From Lachnospiraceae bacterium UBA3689 (GTDB taxonomy: Bacteria; Bacillota; Clostridia; Lachnospirales; Lachnospiraceae): a DNA stretch of 64,000 nt. The position numbers and the translations under genes were made by a program. The notes under the pieces are model-generated. The model had not been told where the DNA came from. It searched no databases and saw only the letters and a list, made by a program, of their open reading frames with translations. The stretch covers positions 177,512-241,511 of the forward strand of contig DFIU01000010.1 in assembly GCA_002371465.1 (NCBI GenBank), written 5' to 3'. Shown here one piece after another: positions 51,967 to 61,465 of the stretch (position 1 is the stretch's first letter; each line of letters opens with the position of its first letter).

Positions 51967-52332
51967 ATGAATTCCATTATTTTAGCATCTGCTGCAGGTC
52001 AGACAGGCACCCTGATTCTCTGGCTTGTCGTCATGGTAGCCATCATGTATTTCCTGATGATCCGGCCCCAGAGAAAAGAGCAGAAGAGAGTCAGCGCCAT
52101 GCTGAACGATATGGCTGTCGGCGACAGTGTCGTTACGACCAGCGGTTTCTACGGTGTCATCCTGGATATCTCGGACGACGATGTCATTGTCGAGTTCGGC
52201 AACAATAAAAACTGCCGGATCCCGATGAGAAAGTCCGCCATTGCGGAAGTGGAGAAGGCAGGAGCTGCGTTTGAAGCACCGGTAGACAAAAAGGACAGCG
52301 ACGTCAAGGTCAACGGCAAGAAAACCAAGTAA
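51967..52332 (+). CDS. yajC: Preprotein translocase subunit YajC
   Basis: The 121-residue protein has one membrane segment (about 13-33) followed by the family hallmark MIRPQRKEQKR and VGDSVVTTSGFYGVI near 55-70, then a charged tail. YajC associates with SecDF-YidC at the translocon. secD/secF are not adjacent. It starts behind GATAGGAGGAACGAA and is followed by a terminator. Confidence 0.94.
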   Translation: MNSIILASAAGQTGTLILWLVVMVAIMYFLMIRPQRKEQKRVSAMLNDMAVGDSVVTTSGFYGVILDISDDDVIVEFGNNKNCRIPMRKSAIAEVEKAGAAFEAPVDKKDSDVKVNGKKTK

Positions 52333-52342
52333 GACAGGGCTT

Positions 52343-52381
52343 AAGCTGCTGCAGGGAGGATATCTCGCAGCGGCTTATTTT
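52343..52381 (+). terminator. Terminator after yajC
   Basis: AAGCTGCTGC/GCAGCGGCTT (one G-U pair) with a 14-base loop is followed by ATTTTAT. Confidence 0.7.
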
Positions 52382-52456
52382 ATACCATGTGAGTGTATCT
52401 CTTTAAAGTGATAAAGCAAGGATCGGCGATAGGGGGTCTGGGCGGATTTCTTATTC

Positions 52457-52485
52457 TTGAAATCCACTAACCTTTGCGCTATAGT
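52457..52485 (+). promoter_or_regulatory. Promoter of leuB
   Basis: TTGAAA (52457-52462), 17 bp and TATAGT (52480-52485) lie 29 bp before leuB. There is no space for a leader attenuator. Confidence 0.65.
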
Positions 52486-52514
52486 GGTCCTAATCTTTAT
52501 TTATAGGGGGTATT

Positions 52515-53603
52515 ATGAATTATCATATCGCAGTCATACCCGGGGATGGAATCGGACCTGAGATCGTTGCGGAAGCAAGGCGGGTTTTGACCAAAGCCGC
52601 CGGGATCGGGCATAAAACATTTACCTATCGGGAAGTGCTTTTGGGGGGCGCGTCCATCGACGCGACCGGGCTGCCCCTCACCGACGATGCCATTGCGGAC
52701 TGCAAGTCTTCGGACGCGGTTCTTATGGGTTCGATCGGGGGAGACGCCAAAACCTCTCCCTGGTATCAGCTGCCTCCCGAGAAAAGACCGGAGGCGGGGC
52801 TCTTAAAGATTCGCAAGGCTTTAAATCTCTTTGCCAACCTTCGACCCGCCTGTCTCTATCCGGAGCTGGCAGGTGCCTGTCCCTTAAAAGAGGAGATCAG
52901 CGCCAGGGGCTTTGACCTCATGATGGTCCGGGAACTGACCGGGGGCCTTTATTTCGGGGATCGGTCAACCTATGAAGAAAACGGGGTCAGAACCGCAGTC
53001 GACACCCTGTCTTATAATGAAGAAGAGATTCGGCGTGCCGCGGTCAAGGCATTTGAAATCGCCGGTAAGCGAAGGAAACATGTCACGCTAGTGGACAAGG
53101 CAAATGTCCTTGATTCGTCAAGGCTCTGGAGGACGGTCGTCACGGAAACAGCCGCCCAGTATCCGGATATCACCTTTGACTGGATGCTGGTCGACAACGC
53201 CGCCATGCAGCTGGTCAAGGACCCCGCCCAGTTCGACGTCGTTCTGACCGAGAATATGTTTGGGGATATCTTATCCGATGAGGCAAGTATGATCGCCGGG
53301 TCGATCGGTATGCTGCCCAGCGCCTCCTTAAATGAGACCAGCTTTGGTCTCTACGAACCGTCCGGCGGATCGGCTCCCGATATTGCGGGTCAGGGCATCG
53401 CCAATCCGATCGCGACCATCCTGTCCGCAGCCATGCTGCTGCGCTTTAGCCTCAACATGGATCGGGAGGCTGACCTGGTCGAAGGGGCGGTCCGCCAGGT
53501 CCTAAAGGACGGCTACCGGACGGCGGATATTATGGCGAAAGGCTGCAGACAGGTCGGAACAAAGGAGATGGGAGATCTGATTCTTGAGCGGATGGAGGAC
53601 TAA
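52515..53603 (+). CDS. leuB: 3-isopropylmalate dehydrogenase LeuB
   Basis: The 362-residue NAD-dependent enzyme oxidatively decarboxylates 3-isopropylmalate in leucine synthesis. It starts IAVIPGDGIGPEIV and carries LMGSIGG near 75, NLRPACLYPEL near 112, MMVRELTGGLYFG near 136, DKANVLDSSRLWR near 194 and a GSAPDIAGQGIANP motif near 286. leuA, leuC and leuD are not adjacent; it stands alone with its own promoter before ilvD. Confidence 0.96.
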   Translation: MNYHIAVIPGDGIGPEIVAEARRVLTKAAGIGHKTFTYREVLLGGASIDATGLPLTDDAIADCKSSDAVLMGSIGGDAKTSPWYQLPPEKRPEAGLLKIRKALNLFANLRPACLYPELAGACPLKEEISARGFDLMMVRELTGGLYFGDRSTYEENGVRTAVDTLSYNEEEIRRAAVKAFEIAGKRRKHVTLVDKANVLDSSRLWRTVVTETAAQYPDITFDWMLVDNAAMQLVKDPAQFDVVLTENMFGDILSDEASMIAGSIGMLPSASLNETSFGLYEPSGGSAPDIAGQGIANPIATILSAAMLLRFSLNMDREADLVEGAVRQVLKDGYRTADIMAKGCRQVGTKEMGDLILERMED

Positions 53604-53752
53604 GAAGCTGTTGGAAGGATCTGCTGAAAATTGTCAGAGTTTCACGGAGGTTCTGTCTGATGCCAAGGTGACAAAGCTGCCGTACAAAAGCTTTCCGTTT
53701 ACAGCTATGAAGATCAGCTATATCGAATTATGAACAGGGAGAATGAAGCGTT

Positions 53753-53795
53753 TTAACTCTGGCAGGTTCATACATAATAAGTATCATAGAGTTAA
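53753..53795. promoter_or_regulatory. Inverted repeat upstream of ilvD
   Basis: TTAACTCT (53753-53760) and AGAGTTAA (53788-53795) are perfect 8-bp arms. They bracket AT-rich sequence with a possible -10 (TATCAT near 53782) and a CTGGCA 17 bp upstream of it. The 220-bp gap 53604-53823 shows no T-box or terminator. The site may be an operator or a small hairpin. Confidence 0.35.
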
Positions 53796-53823
53796 GTTAG
53801 GAAATAGAAAAGAGGGAAAATAG

Positions 53824-55500
53824 ATGAGAAGTGATACAGTCAGGAAAGGACTTCAGCAGGCACCGCACCGGTCCCTGTGGAACGCTTTAGGCGTAACCAA
53901 AGAGGAGATGGATAAGCCGCTGGTCGCGGTGGTCAGCTCCTGGAATGAAATTATACCCGGTCACATGGGTCTTGATAAGATCGCCGAGGCGGTCAAGATG
54001 GGCGTCGCCGAGGCGGGCGGATTCCCGGTCATCGTCCCCGCCATCGCCGTCTGTGACGGGATCGCCATGGGTCACCAGGGGATGAAGTACTCCCTGGTAT
54101 CAAGGGACCTGATCGCGGACTCCACCGAGACCTTAGTTCAGGCTCACCAGTTCGACGCCATGGTCTGCATCCCCAACTGTGACAAGTCGGTTCCGGGCAT
54201 GCTGATGGCAGCGGCAAGATGCAATATTCCGACCGTCTTTGTCAGCGGCGGTCCCATGCTTGCCGGTCACGTCCAGGGCATGCGGACCTCCCTGTCCAGC
54301 ATTTTCGAGGCAGTCGGACAGAGACAGGCTGAGACGATCACGGAAGAGGATCTGGAAGAATTTGAAGAGTACGGCTGCCCGACCTGCGGGTCCTGCTCCG
54401 GTATGTATACCGCCAACTCCATGAACTGCCTGACCGAAGCGATCGGCATGGGGCTGCGTTGCAACGGCACCATCCCCGCTGTCTATTCGGCAAGACTGAG
54501 GCTGGCGAAAAAGGCGGGCTACGCCGTTATGGATATGCTGAAGAAGGACATCCGGCCCCGCGATATCATCAACCAGAAGTCCATTGAAAATGCCCTGACC
54601 GTCGATATGGCTCTGGGCTGCTCCACCAATACCATGCTGCATCTGCCGGCGATCGCCCACGAAGTCGGCATTGACCTCAACATGGAAGTCATCAACAAAT
54701 ATTCCGCCAGAACGCCCAACCTCTGCCACCTGGCTCCGGCAGGTCACACCTACATGGAGCAGCTAAATGAGGCAGGCGGCGTCTACGCGGTTATGAAGGA
54801 GCTGTCCAAAAAGAACCTGCTGAACCTGGACTGCATGACAGTGACCGGCAAGTCCATTGGGGAGAACATTGAGCGGATCAACAACAAAAATCCGGAGGTC
54901 ATCCGCCCCATCGACCAGCCCTTTATGCCGACCGGCGGTCTTGCCTTCCTGTCCGGCAATATCGCTCCGGAGGGCGGCGTCGTCAAGCAGAGCGCCGTGG
55001 CGCCTGAGATGCTGGTCCACGAAGGTCCCGCCAGAGTCTTTGACTGTGAGGACGACGCGATCAGTGCCATCCTGGGCGGCAAGATCCATGAGGGCGACGT
55101 CGTGGTCATCCGCTATGAGGGACCCAAGGGCGGTCCGGGCATGAGAGAGATGCTCAATCCGACCTCCGCTATCATCGGTATGGGGCTGGGCTCTTCCGTG
55201 GCTCTTATTACAGACGGCCGCTTCAGCGGAGCGTCAAGAGGAGCTGCCATCGGTCATGTATCCCCGGAGGCTGCTGTCGGCGGTCCCATCGCCCTCATTG
55301 AAGAGGGAGACCGCATCACGGTCGATATCCCCAACAAGTCCCTGTCCGTCGCGGTCAGCGATGAGGAACTTGCCGCCCGCAGGAAGAACTGGAAGCCCAG
55401 AAAGCCGAGAATTACGACCGGCTATCTGGCTAGATACGCGGCTATGGTCACATCGGGCAGCAAGGGGGCTGTCCTTCAGGTGCCGGGGACTGAGGAATAA
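53824..55500 (+). CDS. ilvD: Dihydroxy-acid dehydratase IlvD
   Basis: The 558-residue Fe-S enzyme makes the 2-oxo acids of valine and isoleucine. It carries GMKYSLVSRDLIADS near 86, IPNCDKSVPGMLMAAARC near 117, CPTCGSCSGMYTANSMNC near 190-207 with cluster cysteines, and a late GRFSGASRGAAIGHVSPEA. It is separated from ilvB by 20 bp, so the two form an operon with serA. Confidence 0.97.
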   Translation: MRSDTVRKGLQQAPHRSLWNALGVTKEEMDKPLVAVVSSWNEIIPGHMGLDKIAEAVKMGVAEAGGFPVIVPAIAVCDGIAMGHQGMKYSLVSRDLIADSTETLVQAHQFDAMVCIPNCDKSVPGMLMAAARCNIPTVFVSGGPMLAGHVQGMRTSLSSIFEAVGQRQAETITEEDLEEFEEYGCPTCGSCSGMYTANSMNCLTEAIGMGLRCNGTIPAVYSARLRLAKKAGYAVMDMLKKDIRPRDIINQKSIENALTVDMALGCSTNTMLHLPAIAHEVGIDLNMEVINKYSARTPNLCHLAPAGHTYMEQLNEAGGVYAVMKELSKKNLLNLDCMTVTGKSIGENIERINNKNPEVIRPIDQPFMPTGGLAFLSGNIAPEGGVVKQSAVAPEMLVHEGPARVFDCEDDAISAILGGKIHEGDVVVIRYEGPKGGPGMREMLNPTSAIIGMGLGSSVALITDGRFSGASRGAAIGHVSPEAAVGGPIALIEEGDRITVDIPNKSLSVAVSDEELAARRKNWKPRKPRITTGYLARYAAMVTSGSKGAVLQVPGTEE

Positions 55501-55520
55501 GAGATAAAGGAGCAAAGCCT

Positions 55521-57194
55521 ATGAAATTAAGCGGTGCGGAAATCGTAATCGAGTGTCTGAAGGAGCAGGGAGTCGATACCGTTTTCGGCTATCCGGGCGG
55601 AACGATCCTCAACATCTATGATGAACTCTATAAACACAGAGGCGAAATTCGCCACGTTCTGACTTCCCACGAGCAGGGGGCTGCCCACGCGGCGGACGGT
55701 TATGCCAGGTCAAGCGGCAAAGTCGGGGTGGTTATGGCAACTTCCGGACCGGGCGCGACCAATCTGGTGACCGGTATCGCGACTGCCATGATGGATTCCG
55801 TACCGCTGGTCGCCTTTACCTGCAATGTCGGAGTCTCCCTCTTGGGCAGGGATTCCTTCCAGGAGGTGGATATAGCCGGTGTGACCATGCCCATCACCAA
55901 GTACAGCGTCATCGTCAAGGATATCAAGAAGCTGGCTCCGGCGATCCGGCGCGCCTTCCGCATCGCCAAAAGCGGCAGACCGGGACCGGTCCTGGTGGAT
56001 ATCACCAAGGATGTCACGGCTGCTGTCTGCGATTATGAGCCGGTCAAGCCAGGCAGGATCCTGCCCCGGACCGAGACCATCCGGGCGGATGACTTAAAAG
56101 AGGCGGCAGACCTTATCAACAAGGCGCAAAAGCCGGTCATCTTCGTGGGCGGTGGAGCAGTGATCTCCGGTGCCTATGAGGAGGTCCGGGAACTGGCAAA
56201 GCGGATCGACGCCCCCGTCTGCGACTCTTTGATGGGCAAGGGGGTCTTCCCGGGCACGGATGATCGCTACATGGGGATGCTGGGTATGCATGGGACCAAG
56301 ACGGCGAACCGTGCGGTCCACGAGTGCGACCTGCTCATTGCCCTGGGCGTGCGTTTTTCGGACCGGGTCACCGGTCAGACCAGCGCCTTCGCCAACCAGG
56401 CAAAGATTGTGCAGTTTGAAGTGGACCCGGCGGAAGTTAATAAAAATGTCCTGGTGGACTGTTCGGTTATCGGCGATCTAAAAGAGAGTCTGACCCGGCT
56501 TTTACCGGAGATTACCGCTGTCCGACATGAGGAGTGGAATCAGAAGATCGCGGAATCAAAGGCGGCGCATCCCCTGAAATACAACCAAAATGTCCTGACA
56601 GGTCCCTATATCTTAGAGAAACTCTACCGTCTGACCAAGGGCCAGGCGATCATCACGACCGACGTCGGTCAGCACCAGATGTGGGCGGCGCAGTATTATC
56701 GCTACACCATGCCCCGCACCCTGCTGACATCCGGGGGTCTGGGCACCATGGGCTACGGCTTTGGCGCCGCGATGGGGGCTAAGGCGGCACATCCGGACCA
56801 GGTGGTCGTCAATATCGGCGGGGACGGCTGTTTCCGCATGAACATGAACGAGGTCATCTCCGCGCTCCGCAACCACTTAAACGTCATCGAAATTGTCATG
56901 AACAATGAGGTTCTGGGCATGGTCCGCCAGTGGCAGCACCTCTTCTATGAGGAGCGCTATTCCAACACCGTGCTGGACGATGGGATTGACTTTGTCAAGA
57001 TTGCGGAGGGTCAGGGTGCGCTCGGTATCCGGGTGGATCAAAAGGATCAGGTCGAGGCCGCCATCAAAGAGGCGCTTGCCGCCGACCGGCCGGTTGTGAT
57101 CGACTGCCGGATCGGCAAGGACGATATGGTCTTCCCCATGGCGCCTGCCGGCAAACCGATTGAAAACGCCTTTGATCAGGATGATCTGGCATAA
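55521..57194 (+). CDS. ilvB: Acetolactate synthase large subunit IlvB
   Basis: The 557-residue ThDP enzyme condenses pyruvate with pyruvate or 2-oxobutanoate. The catalytic glutamate is in TSHEQGAAHAADGYAR near 48. GRDSFQEVD near 112 and the ThDP/metal motif GGDGCFRMNMNE (about 433-444) with NNEVLGMVRQWQ near 462 are intact. No small regulatory subunit (ilvN) is encoded nearby. ilvC is also absent from the window. Confidence 0.96.
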   Translation: MKLSGAEIVIECLKEQGVDTVFGYPGGTILNIYDELYKHRGEIRHVLTSHEQGAAHAADGYARSSGKVGVVMATSGPGATNLVTGIATAMMDSVPLVAFTCNVGVSLLGRDSFQEVDIAGVTMPITKYSVIVKDIKKLAPAIRRAFRIAKSGRPGPVLVDITKDVTAAVCDYEPVKPGRILPRTETIRADDLKEAADLINKAQKPVIFVGGGAVISGAYEEVRELAKRIDAPVCDSLMGKGVFPGTDDRYMGMLGMHGTKTANRAVHECDLLIALGVRFSDRVTGQTSAFANQAKIVQFEVDPAEVNKNVLVDCSVIGDLKESLTRLLPEITAVRHEEWNQKIAESKAAHPLKYNQNVLTGPYILEKLYRLTKGQAIITTDVGQHQMWAAQYYRYTMPRTLLTSGGLGTMGYGFGAAMGAKAAHPDQVVVNIGGDGCFRMNMNEVISALRNHLNVIEIVMNNEVLGMVRQWQHLFYEERYSNTVLDDGIDFVKIAEGQGALGIRVDQKDQVEAAIKEALAADRPVVIDCRIGKDDMVFPMAPAGKPIENAFDQDDLA

Positions 57195-57232
57195 AAACAG
57201 AACCATGTTTCACCATAAAGGGAGGAATGGAC

Positions 57233-58396
57233 ATGTATACCTATCGCTGCTTAAATCATATTTCCCCAGTCGGACTTGAAAAATTCGACAGCCGGTACCA
57301 GGAAGTGGGAGAGGGGGAAACATCCGACGCCATCTTAGTCCGCAGCGCCAATCTAAAGGAAATGACCTTCGACAGTCAGCTTAAGGCGATCGGCAGGGCC
57401 GGAGCCGGGGTCAACAACATCCCGCTCGATCGGGCGTCTGAAGAGGGCGTCGTGGTCTTCAATACGCCGGGAGCCAACGCCAACGGAGTCAAGGAGCTGG
57501 TCATCGCCGGTATGCTGCTGGCGTCCCGCGATATCGTGGGCGGCATCGAGTGGCTGGAGCAGCAGGAGATAACCGAGGACCTGCAGAAGAGGGCAGAAAA
57601 GCAGAAGAAGCAGTTTGCCGGCAATGAAATCAAGGGCAAGACTCTGGGCATCATCGGTCTTGGAGCCATCGGCGTCATGGTCGCCAACGCGGCGTCGGAT
57701 CTGGGGATGAACGTCATCGGCTATGATCCCTTCCTGTCCTTAAAGGCGGCCTTCAACCTCTCCAGTAAGATCCGCTATGTCAAGGATGTAAATGACCTCT
57801 ACAAAGAGGCGGATTACATCACGGTCCATGTCCCCTTAAACGATGGGACCCGGGGCATGGTGGACGCCGCCGCCTTTGAGCAGATGAAGGACGGCGTCGT
57901 CATCTTAAACTTTGCCCGGAACGGTCTGGTCGACGAGGAGGTTCTCATCGAAAGATTGAAGGACGGCAAGGTCCGCAAGTATGTGACGGACTTCGCGACG
58001 CCGGCTGCGGCAAAGGCCCCCAACACCCTGGTCACCCCCCATCTGGGAGCTTCAACCAAGGAATCGGAAGATAACTGCGCAGTGATGGCGGTCCAGGAAA
58101 TCCGGGACTACTTGGAACAGGGCAATATCAAAAATTCCGTCAACTATCCGGTGCTTGATATGGGGATCTGCGCCGCTGCCGGCCGGGTCGGAATCAACCA
58201 CCGGAATTCCCCCAATATGCTGGCTCAGCTGACGACGGTCCTGGGCAGTGCCAATGTCAACGTCGCCAATATTTCCAATGCCAGCCGCGGCGACTACGCC
58301 TATACGCTGATCGACACGGATTCGGCTCTGGATCATTCCATCGTAGAAAAACTAAAAGAAATCGAAGGCGTACTTAAGGTTCGTATTGTAAAGTGA
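57233..58396 (+). CDS. serA: D-3-phosphoglycerate dehydrogenase SerA
   Basis: The 387-residue NAD-dependent enzyme commits 3-phosphoglycerate to serine. GRAGAGVNNIPLDRA (near 50), the nucleotide-binding GIIGLGAIGVMVAN (near 138), PLNDGTRGMV (near 200) and the catalytic HLGASTKESE (near 269) are present. The C-terminal 75 residues form an ACT domain, probably binding serine for feedback. The start is the ATG at 57233, 7 bp behind GGAGG; the ATG at 57227 is too close to the ribosome binding site. A terminator follows. Confidence 0.95.
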   Translation: MYTYRCLNHISPVGLEKFDSRYQEVGEGETSDAILVRSANLKEMTFDSQLKAIGRAGAGVNNIPLDRASEEGVVVFNTPGANANGVKELVIAGMLLASRDIVGGIEWLEQQEITEDLQKRAEKQKKQFAGNEIKGKTLGIIGLGAIGVMVANAASDLGMNVIGYDPFLSLKAAFNLSSKIRYVKDVNDLYKEADYITVHVPLNDGTRGMVDAAAFEQMKDGVVILNFARNGLVDEEVLIERLKDGKVRKYVTDFATPAAAKAPNTLVTPHLGASTKESEDNCAVMAVQEIRDYLEQGNIKNSVNYPVLDMGICAAAGRVGINHRNSPNMLAQLTTVLGSANVNVANISNASRGDYAYTLIDTDSALDHSIVEKLKEIEGVLKVRIVK

Positions 58397-58404
58397 TATA
58401 ATAT

Positions 58405-58443
58405 GGTCAGATTTCCGCTTATGGGAGTCTGACCTTTATTTTG
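58405..58443 (+). terminator. Terminator of the ilvD-ilvB-serA operon
   Basis: GGTCAGATTTCC/GGGAGTCTGACC forms a stem with an internal mismatch and is followed by TTTATTTTG. Confidence 0.75.
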
Positions 58444-58492
58444 TCTATTGGACTGAAACGATACAAGAAGATCCTCAAAAGGAAGGTGGAGT

Positions 58493-60598
58493 ATGGCAGA
58501 TCGGGCTTATGAGTACATGGATTGGCGGGCAATCGAAGGCATCGTCTATTCGGAGGAACATTTTCCCAGGAAAATCTTATCTCCCCGGCAGGTCAAAGAG
58601 GGAACCCTCTACCAGTGCTTTCTTCCCGGAGCCGAGTCGGTTGAGTTAAAGGAATTAAAGAGCGGCAGGCGCCACCCCATGACATTAGAGGATGAAAATG
58701 GCTGGTTCGCCCTGCTTCTAAGCGGGAAAAAGCCGGTTCCCCATGTCTTTCTCAAAGACGGGGAGGAGGTGGGCGATCCCTACGCCTTCGGTTCCTTCGT
58801 AACCGAGGAGGAAGAGGCAAGATTTGCTTCCGGGATTGCCAGCCGAATTTACAAAAAGCTGGGAGCCCATGAGACAGAAGCCGACGGGCAAAAGGGCGTC
58901 CTCTTTGCCCTCTGGGCGCCCAATGCCCTCCGCGTCAGTGTGGTCGGGGACTTTAACGGCTGGGACGGTCGGGTCTGTCCTATGGAGTTCCACGAAAACT
59001 CCGGCATTCACGAACTCTTCATCCCGGGTCTTAGGGCAGGCTGCCGTTACAACTACGAATTAAAACTTCCTGACGGTCTGGTCTATACCCGGCCCGATCC
59101 CTATGCGACCGGTTTTGACCGGACCGGGGAGAAGCCGGTATCGGTCTGTGCGGATCTTTCCTATCGCTGGCACGACCGGGACTACCTGGAACGGCGATCC
59201 AAGAAAACGGATACCTCTTCCTGCCCCTTGGCCTTCTTTGAATGTTCCCTTGCAAAATGGAGGGAGAAGACCGGGCTTGCGGATTATCGCAGCCTGGCTG
59301 ATAATCTGGCTGACTATGCCGCAGCCTATGGCTATACCCATGTGGAACTGACCCCTGTCATGGAATATGCGGATGATACATCAAGCGGCTACCAGACGAC
59401 GGGTTACTATGCGCCGACAGACCGGTATGGGGAGCCGGCTGCTTTTAAATATCTGGTCGATACCCTTCATCAAAAGGGAATCGGGGTGATCCTCGATTGG
59501 ACGCCAGCCCAGTTTTCTGCGGATACCGACTGGCTGGCCTCCTACGACGGGACCTGCCTCTATGAACACCTGGATCCCCGCCAAGGCGTCCACCCACTCT
59601 GGGGGTCTAAAATCTACAACTACGGCAGACCCCAGGTCAGGAGTTTCTTAATTTCAAACGCAACCTTCTGGATGCGGGAGTACCATGTGGACGGGCTCCG
59701 CATCGACGGAGCCTCCACCATGCTGCGCCTGGACTGGCAGCGGGGATCCGGCTGGGTCGCCAACATGTACGGGTCCAATGAGAATCTGGAAGGAATCGAT
59801 TTTTTAAAGAGCCTGTCCTCTGTTTTTAAAAAGTCCTTCCCGGACGGGCTATTGATCCTGGAAGAGGAGACGGATTTCCCGGATGTGACTGCCTCCACGG
59901 AGGACGGGGGTCTGGGCTTCGACTACAAGTGGAACCTCCACTTTACCGAGGACCTGCTGCATTACTTAAGCCTTGACCAAAAGGGGCGGAAGTCTGCCCA
60001 CGAGTTGCTTCTTAATGGGATGCTGCACAACTATCTGGAACATTTTGTGATCAGCCTTTCAAGGGGCATGGGATATTTTGATCCCGACAGCTTCCTTGCC
60101 GGGATTGACGGCAAAGACAGGGATAAAAAAGCTTTGGTAAGGGCGGCTTACGGCTACCTCTTCCTGCATCCGGGCAAGAAGCTGCTGGCGGATGGAGAGG
60201 ACTTCGGATCTCCCTACCTGGCAGATCTCATTTCGCTTTATGAACGGGAGCCTGCCCTCAGTCTTCATGATTTTGAGGAGGATGGTTTTGAATGGATCAA
60301 CACCATGGACGATGAGCACTTAGCCCTGTCCTTCTTAAGAAAGGGAGAGCGGGAGGAGGACACCCTCCTGGTCGTCGCCAATTTCTCGGATGAGGACTTT
60401 CCCCTCTATCAGGTCGGGGTACCCTATCCCGGCAAATATAAGGAGATCTTAAACAGTGATGATCTTGCCTACGGCGGCAGTGGGAAAGTCAATCCCCGCG
60501 CCCGGGCGGCCAGAGAAGTGGAATTTGATGAAAGGAAATGGTCCCTCAATCTGCGGCTTGCGGCGCGCGCAATCGCGGTCTTTCGATATCAGAAATAA
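58493..60598 (+). CDS. Glycogen-branching-enzyme-like GH13 protein with incomplete catalytic site
   Basis: The 701-residue protein has the GlgB layout: a CBM48-like domain (about 130-220, with FALWAPNALRVSVVGDFNGWD, quoted in part), a GH13 barrel (about 240-600) and a C-terminal beta domain. The nucleophile Asp405 (LRIDG) and acid Glu (LEEETDFP, 457/458) remain, almost at E. coli GlgB numbering. The SHDEV motif with the third catalytic Asp is replaced by SRGMG (Arg524, Gly525), and the region I histidine is Gln340 (DWTPAQF). Normal transfer activity is therefore unlikely; a glucan-binding or regulatory role is possible. It stands alone behind AAAAGGAAGGTGGAGT. Confidence 0.8.
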   Translation: MADRAYEYMDWRAIEGIVYSEEHFPRKILSPRQVKEGTLYQCFLPGAESVELKELKSGRRHPMTLEDENGWFALLLSGKKPVPHVFLKDGEEVGDPYAFGSFVTEEEEARFASGIASRIYKKLGAHETEADGQKGVLFALWAPNALRVSVVGDFNGWDGRVCPMEFHENSGIHELFIPGLRAGCRYNYELKLPDGLVYTRPDPYATGFDRTGEKPVSVCADLSYRWHDRDYLERRSKKTDTSSCPLAFFECSLAKWREKTGLADYRSLADNLADYAAAYGYTHVELTPVMEYADDTSSGYQTTGYYAPTDRYGEPAAFKYLVDTLHQKGIGVILDWTPAQFSADTDWLASYDGTCLYEHLDPRQGVHPLWGSKIYNYGRPQVRSFLISNATFWMREYHVDGLRIDGASTMLRLDWQRGSGWVANMYGSNENLEGIDFLKSLSSVFKKSFPDGLLILEEETDFPDVTASTEDGGLGFDYKWNLHFTEDLLHYLSLDQKGRKSAHELLLNGMLHNYLEHFVISLSRGMGYFDPDSFLAGIDGKDRDKKALVRAAYGYLFLHPGKKLLADGEDFGSPYLADLISLYEREPALSLHDFEEDGFEWINTMDDEHLALSFLRKGEREEDTLLVVANFSDEDFPLYQVGVPYPGKYKEILNSDDLAYGGSGKVNPRARAAREVEFDERKWSLNLRLAARAIAVFRYQK

Positions 60599-60604
60599 GG
60601 CAGT

Positions 60605-61465
60605 ATGACAAAAGTAGAACGAATCACCAGGTTCCAAACCTACCTCAATGATGATCTGATTCCGACCTTCGGCAAGTATATGCTGAAGATCACGCTTGCC
60701 CTTCTGATCTATTTTGTGGTTAGCAAGATCATCAATAGGCTCATCCGGGTCGCGGTCAAAAAGCTGTCCGCCCGGAATTTTGACCGGACCGCCGTCATTT
60801 TTCTGGGAAATACCTTCCGGGTTATTTTAAAGGTCCTGTTAGTCATCGCCCTTTTGACCAATCTTGGCGTGACCTCCGCTACAATTCTGGCAGCCTTCGG
60901 TTCGGTCACGGTCGGAATCGGTCTGGCGCTGCAGGGAGGTATGGCAAATTTTGCGGGGGGAGTTCTTATCACCTTCACCAAGCCCTTTGAAATCGGAGAT
61001 TATATCATTGAGGTCGGAGAGAAGAATGAGGGGACAGTCAGGAAGATCGCCATGTTCTATACGACCCTGCAGACAGCCGACGACCACACGGTCACTATTC
61101 CCAACCAGATGCTGACCAATTCCTCGGTCATCAATCTTACCAAGGCGGGTACCAGGAGGCTGACCATCGTGGTTGGGATCTCCTATCGGGATAGTATCGA
61201 TCAGGCCAAGACCATCCTGTCCGACCTGATCCGGGAAGAGGCTCGGATCTTAAAGGACCGGCCGATCGATATCTATGTCGACGAGCTGGCGGCAAGTTCC
61301 GTCAATCTGGGTCTCCATGCCTATGTCAAGGCAGAGGACTATTTTAAGGTCAAGTGGGATCTCAACGAGAAAATCAAAAAGAGTTTCGACCAAAAGGGAA
61401 TCAGAATCCCCTATCAGCAGGTCGATGTTCATGTCAACGCGAATGTGAGTGAGGAGCGATCATGA
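60605..61465 (+). CDS. mscS: Small-conductance mechanosensitive channel MscS
   Basis: The 286-residue channel has three membrane segments (about 25-45, 65-88 and 92-125). The pore helix has the glycine/alanine pattern GSVTVGIGLALQGGMANFAGG, quoted in part, near 99-118, followed by the beta domain (FEIGDYI near 130, TIPNQMLTNSSV near 160) and a cytoplasmic vestibule. MscS opens under membrane tension to release osmolytes. The stop overlaps the start of the lipoprotein gene by 4 bp. Confidence 0.95.
   Translation: MTKVERITRFQTYLNDDLIPTFGKYMLKITLALLIYFVVSKIINRLIRVAVKKLSARNFDRTAVIFLGNTFRVILKVLLVIALLTNLGVTSATILAAFGSVTVGIGLALQGGMANFAGGVLITFTKPFEIGDYIIEVGEKNEGTVRKIAMFYTTLQTADDHTVTIPNQMLTNSSVINLTKAGTRRLTIVVGISYRDSIDQAKTILSDLIREEARILKDRPIDIYVDELAASSVNLGLHAYVKAEDYFKVKWDLNEKIKKSFDQKGIRIPYQQVDVHVNANVSEERS

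Noticed and set aside
53604..53823. T-box or leader-peptide attenuator before ilvD
   Set aside because: No T-box sequence (AGGGTGGNACCGCG type), no terminator hairpin and no run of branched-chain codons were found.
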